DNA of 64,000 nt from Varroa destructor (lineage: Eukaryota > Arthropoda > Arachnida > Mesostigmata > Varroidae), in the NCBI RefSeq assembly GCF_002443255.2, contig NW_019211458.1, positions 33,722,096-33,786,095 on the forward strand, written 5' to 3'. Under the pieces are notes generated by a model. That model had not been told where the DNA came from. It did no database searches and worked only from the letters and a program-made list of their open reading frames with translations. The first letter of the stretch is position 1, and every line of letters begins with the position of its first letter. Shown one piece after another: positions 26,901-38,100 of the stretch. Made by a program: the position numbers and the translations under genes.

Positions 26901-29385
26901 CTCAAGCCAAAACTTCGTCTGCTTCAATGCAACCGTATATTTATTTCCAATCAAGTAGATTTTTCAAGAGTGGGCTTTGGCCATAGAAGCCTTCGGACAG
27001 CGAATAACAAGCGTCCAACGGGAATAATCGATGTTCCAATAGCGGCTTTCGTTACCAAGCGGCACTTGAATAGCAATGATATAAGAATGGAAGCGCGCTA
27101 CTTAAATACTGTACATTGGTGCGTAACCCTATAATCAAATTAAGCACTGCCTTGCAAGCAAAAGCTGCTTGTCCTTTCGAATTGTTGGAGGAACCTAATA
27201 CTAGTATTATAAGTACGCTCTAATTGGCATTCCCATATGTAGACATGTATAACGATACGCATGGTTGGTAGCTCCATATCTTGCTCGTAAGCGTATATGG
27301 AGATTCATGCTACTTAGAGAGACATTACTATAATATAGTTATAGTATAGCGAGGCGCAATGACGAGCATCTAGTTTGGTGAAACATTAATTGAAAAATAA
27401 TTTCACAACTCTCATTTTTCGTATCTAATGTTACGTACTTGAGACTGAACCTGAGTTGTAGAGTTTTCTAAAGCTCAGGATCGACAGTCGTTCCTGGGCA
27501 TAATTCAGTTGAACCATTGTTCCTTCACGAAGTTTGATACAGTACGAGTTTCTTTTGCCAGTTTCATCTTCCTTGTAGCAAACACCGCTAAGTTAAACTC
27601 TCCTTTGTTACATCGTGGCCCTTCCGAATGAAGTTCTAAGTCTCCGCTTGTATTTTTACCCTAAATTCTAAAAGTCTCAAGTTTATTTTTTGCCCTTTTC
27701 ACTTGAAATTGTCTATAGTGTTTGAATATATAGCTACTACAACACTAAACAGCGTCGCAGCGTAACTTAATTTGTTATCGTTAGCTAAACTCTGTTTAGA
27801 GGTGAATCTTGTTTCGATGTTTTTGGGCGATACTATAACATTATATGATTTTTCTCTGTTTTGAGAAAATCTTTTTTTTTGGGTAAAAGAAATCGACAAT
27901 GGAGAATGATTCGTCTGTTTATTTCTGTCATTTCACTAGCTATAAACATAACTATGTATTCGTATTGCTTATTCAATCAAACAATTTTCTATTTTTATTT
28001 CAAAGATCATTTTAAATAAAGGTATATTATCTAGCTCAATAAGCTATAACGACGTTAACGAAATAGATAGAATGAAAATTTTGTTCACTCACTGCTGTAG
28101 TGTTTAGGTAGATTTTCGCCTATAATAAAACCCTTACTAGAAAATTTACTATAGTAAACATACCTCGTCAAGTATTTTTACAATACTAAGATATTTTACG
28201 ATAATATAGTACCAGACAGTGTAATCGAGCTCGCGCAGGTTCTATTGTGTTAGTTATAATACAACGGAGTCTCACTTTGATGCGCTCAACAGCATTTTAG
28301 CTAACTGAACGCTGTGCTGTCCTGGCTAGGACCTTCGAATAATACATTGCAGCAACACATTATCTAATCGAGTTAGTGCAGGTCACACGATTCAAGGTCA
28401 TTTAAGGACAACCTCAGCCGTATTCGAACGTTATGTTGCTATCCGTCACGTTAGAGCTATTTAGATGTTTTTCTATTCACGCATTGCCAGTTCACCTTCT
28501 ACTCGTTACGCAGCTGCCCCACCTATTGCTGGTTACTGCTATGCTTCTTTTTGCCTTATTTGAATCCCTCTATATCTGCTCGCGTCTGAGAAACCTATAG
28601 ATATAGGGGCAAGGCTTTGGTATTTCAAAAGTGCGGCCAAGAAGCTGCTGTAACGGTTCTTGGGTATCAGGAAAGGAACACTAGCTTGCCTTTACATTCG
28701 ACCCTCAAGCCTATCGGCGTACTTGTGTATTTCTGCACGCAGCTGAAACGTGACTTTTGGATGTCCCAACGTTAGAAAGAATCTGTACTTGCCCGTATAA
28801 AATGTGCGTCTGTCTTCTCGGCTTTTCGACGGCTTGCAGGAATATCTACAATAATTCCTTTAGGCACGATCTGAAGCCTGACTGAAGTAAGACTTTCGTA
28901 GTAGTAAGAGGGTACAAGACCAGCTAATCTTATTTCGGGCCCCGCACTTCGTAGTGCGGCAGGTTTGAGATGCAGGTGACACAGCTTTTTGCTGGTGATC
29001 ACTGAAGACTTACGTGTCATTTCCAAACTTTATTTTCCCCTTCCTGAAGCTCTTTCAGTGTAGTACTTTATAACTTAATCGAATAAATGGTAATGTCTGA
29101 CAACTAGAAAGTGGCTTTTACTTCATGTTTCTCGTTCTCTCATCGTTTTCTTGCCGTTTCGATCACTCGGTCACGCTCAGACTGGTGCAGTCTATGGCTG
29201 AAGCCCGTTAGAGGAAGAAAGGAATAGTCAAACAATTGGTTTATTTTCCGGAAGTCAGCACCCTCTTGGACCCATCAAGCGAATAGTCTTATCAGCCATA
29301 GCAGGTAGCCAATATTTAATGCAATTTCGATTATCACTTGAAATTGGGTAAATTTATTATCTAGATAGTCAATAGAGAGATAAGT

Positions 29386-29404
29386 AAAAAAAAAAAAAAA
29401 AAAA
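29386..29404. repeat. A19 homopolymer
   Basis: The longest A run in the window. It could be the tail of a decayed retroposon, but no flanking target-site duplication is evident by eye. Confidence 0.95.
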
Positions 29405-31055
29405 GCAGCTTGTTGCAAACTGCTCTCCCATGTACTTATCGAATTTTATGTCGAGTGCTTTAGTAATATAAGTTAGTACATTGATAGAATCCTGAAGACA
29501 CAGCTTTACGCCCGCTTGCTTGAACGTCCATATGCCACTACTGGGTAGATGGCAAAATGATGGCAATTCGTTGGTAAGTGGTGAGCTCACATTGTCTCCT
29601 AGAGTGAGATCGACATCTGGAAGGAGTCAATTATGTGGTCTCCAATAAGATCATAGAACTGACGTCTTATATTATACACACCCTTCACTCAGAGGTATTT
29701 TCTATAATTCGTGTACCCTATTGTTTTTTCGTTTCGCAAAGCATGATAGCCTAAACATATCTAATGTTCTAGATGCAAATATCTTGGTTCCTCTACAAGC
29801 CCTGCCTTCGTCCAAAAGCAGAAAGTGCGATACTGGTAATATCTAATGGAAACACTAGGTTTTTTCCCCCAGTGTGCTACCCTGTAGAACCACGCAGAAA
29901 GCTATATCGTCTATTTTGGCTTTTTACCTATATGTGATACTTAATGCTAGTTCGGATACAATAAAGCATGTAGGACAATTAATATTCCCAAAACTTATAT
30001 GGGCTGGGGATAGTTGATGTAGAAGTTTCGCTATGCTACTTGATACTGTTATAATATCTGAAACTCCTTATGCCGATAAGGAAAACTGTTGGCATCTGTG
30101 CTTATGCAGAGGTAAGTATTTTCGATGGAACTTAAAACTTTAGACAGTAAATCTACATTAAAGCAGGCCGCAGCTGGCGATTAGTGCGAGTCCTCTTAAT
30201 GTGCCGAATAATTTTCATTTACTCTGGTTTCTTTTACTTGAAGAATTCGTCAGTGCAAGTCATTATATTCAACAGTACTAGACTATGCCTCCAGCTCAGT
30301 TTAATTTGAACAAGTCCTTCCTAGGCGTTTAGTGCCAATCTTCCTATTATATCCATGAGCTCAGCAGCTTGAAGTATGAAATTATAATGCTAAAATAAAC
30401 GAGGAGGACAGAGCTGGTAATAATAGGAGCGTTCTGCGTCATTACCGTCTATTTAGACGAAAGACTCACTTAAGCCATCTGTAACTCAAGTTCGACTCGA
30501 TACACCCAACTGATCTTTAAGACGATATGTAACGCTAGACCATATTTGTTCGATAATTATCCCGTCTAAATAAAATGAGTAAGTTATGTTATATGTACCT
30601 GGATTAGCTGCCTTAGATGTAAACACGGTACATATGTAATAAAATACCCGCATTTCGGATCGCTTATTGCCTAATAGAAAACATCCTCCATCACAATTCG
30701 TAGCAACTCGAATTACTGGAACTAGACGGCACACTTTAACTAGGAGTGCGGAACAACAGCAAAAAAGTGGAACTATTAAAAAAAAAAAGTAAAGCAGATA
30801 TGGAAAATTAGGTTTAAGCGCTCAACTAGGTGACACCACTTAGTAGCCACATAAACGTAGCCCTATAAATTTATGAAGAATACCTAGGCCTTTTTATAGT
30901 GTAATATCTCTTAGCCAATTATTCTTACATACGCAGTACTGCGAAAATAAACTCAACAAGAGATGTCGGAAAAACACAAAACGTTCAGTTACTAGAAATG
31001 GTCAATAGGAAACCGATGCTAAATGATATATTCGAAAGAATGCCTGAATAATAAT

Positions 31056-31223
31056 ATGGCCGACAAAGCAAGTCAAGGTTCTGAATCGCGCTTTTATAGA
31101 CTCAATGAAACGCCAATTACGTTGTCCAGGTGGCGAAAGAACTTCAATTTGCTGCTTCATCTAATGATGGAACGTCCCTCTGCTAGGAACATCCTCGCAC
31201 GAATCGCAATACTTCTTACGCAC
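31056..31223 (+). pseudogene. Possible retrotransposon gag fragment (weak)
   Basis: The open frame from ATG at 31056 starts MADKASQGSESRFYRLNETP and continues TLSRWRKNFNLLLHL to a LARIAILLTH end. The spacing F...N.P..W.RW...F...L.......LL resembles the N-terminal part of arthropod LTR-element Gag proteins. It stops at 31223. There is no zinc knuckle, protease or LTR nearby. This is a pattern match by eye only. Confidence 0.28.
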
Positions 31224-31695
31224 TAAACACGAAGGGAGCATATGATTCCTGGTTAAAAGATAACTCATGTTATGATCGTCAAGTTCTTCCTGAAGCAATT
31301 CCTGAGATCCTTTTGTCTAATTCTTAGAGATTGTTCATGATTAAGGAAGATCCACAGGATACGATTTTAACTAGATAAAAGTTTCTAACCTGTTGTATGT
31401 TTGATTAGGCAGAATAGACGGTATCAGTTGGGCCTAACTATACCTGGGTCGCATTCAAGGTCGAACTGCGTTTGCGACTGTTTTACATAAGCACTTCGCT
31501 CCTGTTGGAGCACCTTTCCCCACTGTTGGAAGCCTGCTAGCACGTTACACTCGAAACGAAGCCGAAGGGTCTACCTAGGTAATGCTGTATTCACATGATT
31601 GGGTTCGAGAGTATAAAATCACCTATGTGATATGTGTAAAAGGTCATGCTAACTTCTACGGCACTCGATATTTAGAGAAGCTGCACGATGCGTAA
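31220..31695 (+). pseudogene. Frame-shifted coding-like stretch, unknown
   Basis: Two further protein-like open segments follow the gag-like piece in other frames. 31220-31327 (ALNTKGAYDSWLKDNSCYDR...) ends at TAG. 31438-31695 is interrupted once by TAG at 31576; its first part (LHKHFAPVGAPFPTVGSLLA) is loosely like a transposase helix-turn-helix, and its second part ends TRYLEKLHDA. The order suggests one decayed element about 0.65 kb long, but I cannot name the family. Confidence 0.25.
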
Positions 31696-34600
31696 AGCCT
31701 AAATTTACCTAATTGATTTTTGCTAAAAATAAAAAAAAGTAACCACGATGTAGTTTCCCATGAAATTATACATGCTGTATTGACGACGATGGTGATCCGC
31801 TCGGATCCGGACGATAAGGTTTCGATTTAAGCGTTTGCCTTTGTTTTAGAATAACTTTTCATAGATGCACAAAATAATTCTACATTAAAACAAGCGCCAT
31901 ATAGGTTAGTCTATATCGTGTTGTCGATAGATAGTGTCGTGGTTCTAAACAGTTCGCTGAACTTAACTCTATTTTACGGTTAATCTCCTACTAATCAGCC
32001 GTTATCACCTAAGTACGTTTGTCAAAACTTCTACGGCCTCATTGTTTTTGTCTGAAAACATTATTGCTAACCTATAGATTAACAACTATATAACGCTTGC
32101 TATCGCATTTTTAAATAAAGTAACACAATGAAGAGGAACCGTTTGCAACGTAAACAACTTATCGCGATGTCTATAGGTAAGGCAATATGGATGAAGGGCC
32201 CACATTTGGGAACCCGAATACTAAGCCCTGGACTAACCCAAGTCGTCAATGCCAGCCATCGCTAAAGTGAACGCTACGCAGAAACGAAGACAGCCTTTAT
32301 TTCTACATAGTTCGCAGGTTAGAGTGTAACTATTCCAAAAAATATTATTTTCAAGATGTACATTCGTGCCTTACACATATAAATGTAGCCTAATACTATC
32401 TAATTCCGATATTTATATTCAATGCAGAAAAAAAGTTGTAACCGAAATAGATTGATTGTGACTTTCCTTCATCATGGTACGGCTAATTTACTATTGTATA
32501 GGAACTTCTTGTTGTGATTAGTCAGCCTAAAGTTATGTTTCAGCGATATCAGCGAGGGCATGAATAAGGCGTTCGTTTACTAAGGTGTATTTATTTTTCG
32601 CGACACTCGCATATATTGCACCGTTCAGGAAAACAGGACCGTCAATTTGCATAACGTAATTAAAAACAAAATTGGCATTGTCGAATATTTCCATTGCCTT
32701 TTACTTCAAGCCAATTCGAGTGCCAACAACATGCCATCCTACCATGACTAGTTCCCATACAAAGCCAGGATACGCACATCTTAGAAGCGTTCTCTGAACA
32801 ATCGAGAGCAGGTGTATATAACAAATTTAGTTTAGTTCATTAATAATGAAGTTCGATGTGAGCGTTTCAACATGGGAAGAATGGGGTTCGTTTGAATATA
32901 ATTCCTAATAAACAGGCTTTGGTTCATTACGGAAGAAGTTATTTTATGATAACAGATATTGGTCCCGCGACGCGAAATAACGAAACGTGCGCAGGTTTGA
33001 TGAACGGATTATGAATAGCTAGAAACTAAGGGCTCATGTTTTTCTTTTTTCTTCAAATATGTATCTGGTCACGTACGTTCTAATTTACCTAGCGAAGAGT
33101 CGTGCATTTCAAAAAGCACTGGCCGTGGCTTACTAGTGAAGGTCCTGCAGCACTACGTCGCCAGAAACTCTTCTGTGTTTACTGAGTATGGTAATGAACT
33201 CATTATTCGCTGAAGCCGTCCATCTCAGTATTTTTTTCTCAGTACTTACAGGCAACGTTTACCACGTATTGTGTTAGCTACATCCTAGCTTTTCTCATCT
33301 ATCAACGTTTAGACGTTGGTTAGACATGAACGTTTTGGTCCTGCCTAAAATCACGGAAGTTTTTCTCGGGCATTTGTGAAATTAGCAACTAAGCGATCTA
33401 TCAGGGCAATAAGTTGCTCACACAACCTGTGTATGAAATTTTATAGGCCAGTCAATTCTCTAAGCAAGTTGTCCCATTGAGCTCGCTTAGTACCATAAAA
33501 GCTGTGCCGCAATCAGCATATGGAAAAAAAAGAGGTTTATCGAATTAAATATGAGCGTCCTTTGCAGTGCTATAGGTAATCTCGACATGGCAAAAGCCTT
33601 TCAAAGGAGTACGTTCTGACGGTAGTTCGGGTACAAAATACGCGGAGCGGAAATCAGGATAACAATTAAACTAAATTTCGTGCAGCAATGAAATTCATTA
33701 ACATCTATGCAAGCTATAATTAGAAAAGTTGGCTGTATAGTAAGTATAATTATCATCCCCACGAACATACAGAAGACTTATTTACCCGAGTTCAAAATAA
33801 AAAATATCTCCAAACATCAGCTTATCTCATCATTCAGGCACATATATATACGCATTCATAACATAAACGCGTGTACTTGTAAGACAGTAGCACAAATTTT
33901 GTTTGTAATAAATGCACATTTCGAACGCCTGTTTTACCTATTTCCTACGATTAGTTGTTTTTGCATAGAACAACGCATAGACATGAGTCGATTCGACGGT
34001 GGTCTATTGAAAACACCTATATACTGACTCAGTCCTAGTATTATTTCAAAGCACATGGTATACCGGCGCACAATATATCAGAACGAAGGCTGAATACTTA
34101 ACTGTACAGTTACCAGTAAATTATTCATGTTTTACTCGGGCAATAATTTGTCAGATTAAGTAACCATGCTAATAACTTAACCATATAACTTTATTTTAAA
34201 AGTTTTGAGCCCTGTTTCAGCATTGCAGTGCAAACATTAGCCGCTTCTTGTACTTACCAACAATTTGATACGAGCTAACTGGCTGTCGTATGTCACGGTG
34301 AATATTTCATCTTGTACCTTAAACCTAAGGTCGTGTTGAATCGTCAGCATTTGTCGATTTTTGCCGACAGTTTTTACTGATTGACGGCAAACTTTTCGAT
34401 GTGCACTATCAAGATTCGAAGTGGCACTACATTATCGAAAATGCCCCGCTTACATTTGGCGTGGCCTTTTAATATTGTCAGTATTGACCGCCAGAAAGGT
34501 TCATTTGTTTGCCCTTTTCCCTTTGGCCTGTGCTTTATACTATGCTAAACAAACAAATATGCAAATAAATGAAGTGCAAGTACAATAAAAAGTACGTCCG

Positions 34601-34918
34601 TCTATTCGTATCCGTATATATCACAATGAAGAATGCTGTTACACCATACTTATTAAATACAAAATCAACATTACCTCCATATACACATATCGTAACTTGC
34701 AATCTTTCGAAGACGAGAACGTGAACGTGAGGTACACGTGAAGCTTATGAGCAAGTGTTGTCTGCTGTAAACTTAATGGTCACCCTACAATGAGAGCTAC
34801 TAAAAGCGGTATTACTTATATCAGTACGAATCTATTGCCTCTGGAAGTGCCGATTCCAGAATGGCTGGCTTTAAATTGTCCTACTGGGCTTCTTGACCAT
34901 GGTCTGTTTTTTTCTTAG

Positions 34919-35133
34919 TCAAATCAGGCGAGTTCAGTCAATTTGCCTTGCACAGTCATCTCTACAGATCCTCCCGTTGACGCTAGCACGTTGGTCATTT
35001 TTGAGTGGAATCCATGTGCAAGTAACGTATCATCTCAGCCTGATGGCTGATGACAATAACGATTTAATAACGAAAACTTGGGCCGCGTTAATCAACGATA
35101 GCAAAACGATGACTGTGACCGTTCTGGATGCAG
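34919..35133 (+). CDS. Syt4: Syt4 exon with start codon (5' UTR 34919-35042, coding 35043-35133)
   Basis: A pyrimidine-rich acceptor (tttttttcttag) ends at 34918, and a donor GTAATT begins at 35134 after GCAG. The chosen start is the ATG at 35043, giving MADDNNDLITKTWAALINDS as the first 20 residues, which suits the short lumenal tail of synaptotagmins. The exon ends after one base of a codon (phase 1), exactly what the transmembrane exon at 38441 needs: the split codon is Gly31. The frame stays open upstream to the acceptor, so an earlier start in an upstream exon cannot be excluded. Start context has C at -3 and G at +4, which is moderate. The exon was placed by phase match and lumenal-tail length, since this region is poorly conserved in the family. 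Confidence 0.75.
35014..35025 (+). promoter_or_regulatory. Upstream mini-ORF in the Syt4 5' UTR
   Basis: ATG TGC AAG TAA lies within the exon, ending 17 bases before the Syt4 start codon at 35043 and in a different frame from it. A uORF this close to the main start commonly lowers translation and can permit regulated reinitiation. Presence is seen directly; effect is inferred. Confidence 0.4.
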
Positions 35134-38100
35134 GTAATTAAGTTAGATTCGCCTCAAAGCGTCTAAATAGGTACTTATTGGCGAATTACAACTTATATAA
35201 ACGTCTATAATTTACTGCGTCAGAGAACCTTCATAAACATCATCTACATGTTAGTAACGTCTACTGTAGTATAATATATCTATGGTTATTATTCAAAGAA
35301 GCACACTTTTACTATAAGACCTTCTCTGTCTTCGTTTACGACATTCGTTTTTATTGTCTGCTTCTCCAATTATTTGGTTACTTGAGTACCGCTTATTGGC
35401 ATTAGGTAACAGATAGTCTTCAAGATATGGTTGCGTGAGACCTAACTTGGGGTGAGCCTTCTAGAATTTCAATGACTCTTTTTACCAGTGTCCGTCGGTT
35501 TCTGTTCTGCATAAACATCGGCGTGAGACCCTCTAGGCACGGGGTTCGTCACTTACTTCTGTGAGCGTTATCACGCAGTACTTTACAGTGTCTGTTACCA
35601 ATGGCTAGCGGAAGGCGACAGCATCATCTTCGGTGTCATTTGCTATCCAGCTAACCACCTTTATATATTATAGATCGAGTCCGTACTAAATAGATTTATA
35701 CAGGACGTGTAAAAAATGTATGCACTGTTTAAAGGGACAAAACTTTCTAGCTATTTTTTTTCTTATAAAAATATTACTAATTTGAAATAATGAGTAGACG
35801 AAAATTTAAATTCGAACGAAGAAACTTTATTTTAAAATACCATTGCAAGCATGAGCATAGAGCAGAAACACAATGATGTTATTGCAAACGGTTTCAGACA
35901 GATCTATCTACGTAACTTGCAAGTAATCGGATAAAAGATGAGTTTGAAACGGATGGAGCCATTGAGGATACGCACAGACAACGTCTCGGAAGATTAACAA
36001 GCTTCATCAGCCAAGGAAAAGGACTATAACGAAACATTTAAAAAATCTGTAAGCCTGTTAAAGTGTCAAAGTGCACTTGCGGTGAAAAAAGTTGCTATTC
36101 AGTAACGGTATGGTCTATTTCACAAGCAATACTTGAAAAAATGCGAGCAGAATGCACAATTTTCGGGTAGGGTTCTTTGAAGCGATGAAGCTACAGTCAG
36201 GATACCTATTCGTAGATCTACATTCTATATTTAAATTTATTGAAAGTTACAGTACATTGCGGCATTTCAGACAAAGGAATTACTTGAATTTACTGCAAAA
36301 CGAATCTTTTCTGTCACAAATTTGGAACGATTTCAATGGAAGGAGCGAATCTTATTTCTAATAAAATTAAGCATCTTTATTATATTGTTGTGATTTAAGA
36401 GCACATCTTAATAGGAACACTCAAAGCAGATGGGATGGACATGATGATGATGATACCGTGTTTTTTCTTTAGGCCTGACGCCAATGGGTTTTTCCTTTGA
36501 AGGATACCTTAAAAATGAAATACACGCTAAAGACCCGATAACAGTGCATGATGTGAACGCCGTAATTAACCAGGAATGGGCCATAACACCAAATGAAAGA
36601 CTTGTTAAAGTTTTTCCTAACGTGTTAATAACGCGCTGTTGTCAGCGGTATATTTATACGGCATATTAAACGGTAATCATTTTGAATATCTGTGGTAGAA
36701 AAAATGTTATACACTTCATGCAGATTGATTTGTAACACTATACGTAGATTATATGTAAATAAAATGTAAAGTTATTCATCTTTTACATTGTGTATGTCGA
36801 TGATAATCGAGTTGCGCTATATCTACGTGCGATTCCTAATAATTGCTTGATCTGGTCCCCTGCCTTTTGTTGTCTGGGGAAAGATTCACGCACCCGGGGA
36901 TTCAGCTTGGTTTGCGAATGTCCAGTGAATCATCCCTTGGGCAGGCGACGAACAGCTCGGTTAGTGGCGCGCAGATGGAAGCTAATCAAAACAGCAACAA
37001 GCGCTGCCAATACCAATGTCGCTGTTTACTAGTGACCACTCGCGCGGTATTTGGCGCCCTGTTAGCGTAGTATCGCGCTGGGTCGCTTGAGGACGAATCA
37101 AACATAGAGGAAGAAAAATAGCGCAATGACTGACTAGTCAGTGATGGCCATCCGGCCTAAGCAAATGTCGCGCACTGAAAAAATCATCATGCATCAGTAC
37201 GGCTAACGGGAAGTAAAAGTCATTTGATTGACTGATCAATCCACAGACTCGCGGCTAAAGTTACTCTTTGTTTAGGTAATACTTTTGTTCAGGAAAAACC
37301 CGTTGTGAGGGTGTTACGTTAGAGGTCGTTAGAGGCTCATTCTGCATTTGTCACGTGTTTGCCCGCGTAGCTTCAGCGTTTAATCTTATTGATACACCCA
37401 TCGCCTGATTAGATTCCATCTTTGTGCGTGTGTTACGTATTCGTATATTATTTGAATGTAAGCATCATATAATGCTATAGTTTTCTCCAGCAACACTATA
37501 GAGGCCGACTGCCGCGGTTTACCTTGAAATGGCGCGTTTATTTATTCTTTTGCCTCTCAGACTTGATTGATCATTAGAACAAATAAATCACATCGCATAC
37601 TGAAGGTCTCTGTGTACCTAGGTTTGAATTAACGGGCTAGACATGAAAATCAAGAATAGATTTTTTTGTCCGAGTTCTTGAATTAATAAGGGCTTGAAAA
37701 TTTTCGAATGTGAAACAATAATATATTAATACCAATAACCACCACTATCTGCTATTTAATGTGTCAGTTGCAAGGTTTTTACATTCGCGTAAGTGTACGT
37801 TATAAGCGTAAACTATATAGTGTTGTAAACATTGACATTTGTACATAAAGATATTATAGAAAAATATCAAGCCGTAAGTTCAACAACTGAAAGATTTCAA
37901 CAATAATTTTATCGTTGCGCGCATATAACGCATTTGCCCAAGCGTGACAACTACACAACCCGTACTACAGAACCAGGCGTGTGACGTAATCGGGTCAGCA
38001 TAGGTTACATTATGCTCTTATAAGCCTATTTAATGCTCTGTCGTTAACTGTTTACCTCTTACATAGGTGCTGCCAGGCCTCGTTAAATCGTACGTTTACT

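Larger units (their letters stand above)
17706..34918 (+). other. Probable first intron of Syt4 (if 17.1-17.7 kb is the first exon)
   Basis: A donor GTGAGT at 17706 and a pyrimidine-rich acceptor at 34918 bound this 17.2-kb stretch. Apart from simple repeats and the decayed coding pieces near 31.0-31.7 kb, I see nothing of known function. Slightly GC-richer patches at 24.3-24.6 and 25.2-25.5 kb show open frames in both strands without family similarity. Confidence 0.35.

Noticed and set aside
29369..29404. A19 run as the tail of a processed pseudogene
   Set aside because: The sequence 5' of the run has no coding similarity and no target-site duplication was visible.
35710..36780. Possible terminal inverted repeats of the transposase relic (TGTAAAAAATG near 35.7 kb and a TGTAAAAGATG complement near 36.77 kb)
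   Set aside because: Similarity is short and AT-rich, with no clear TA target duplication; not distinguishable from chance.
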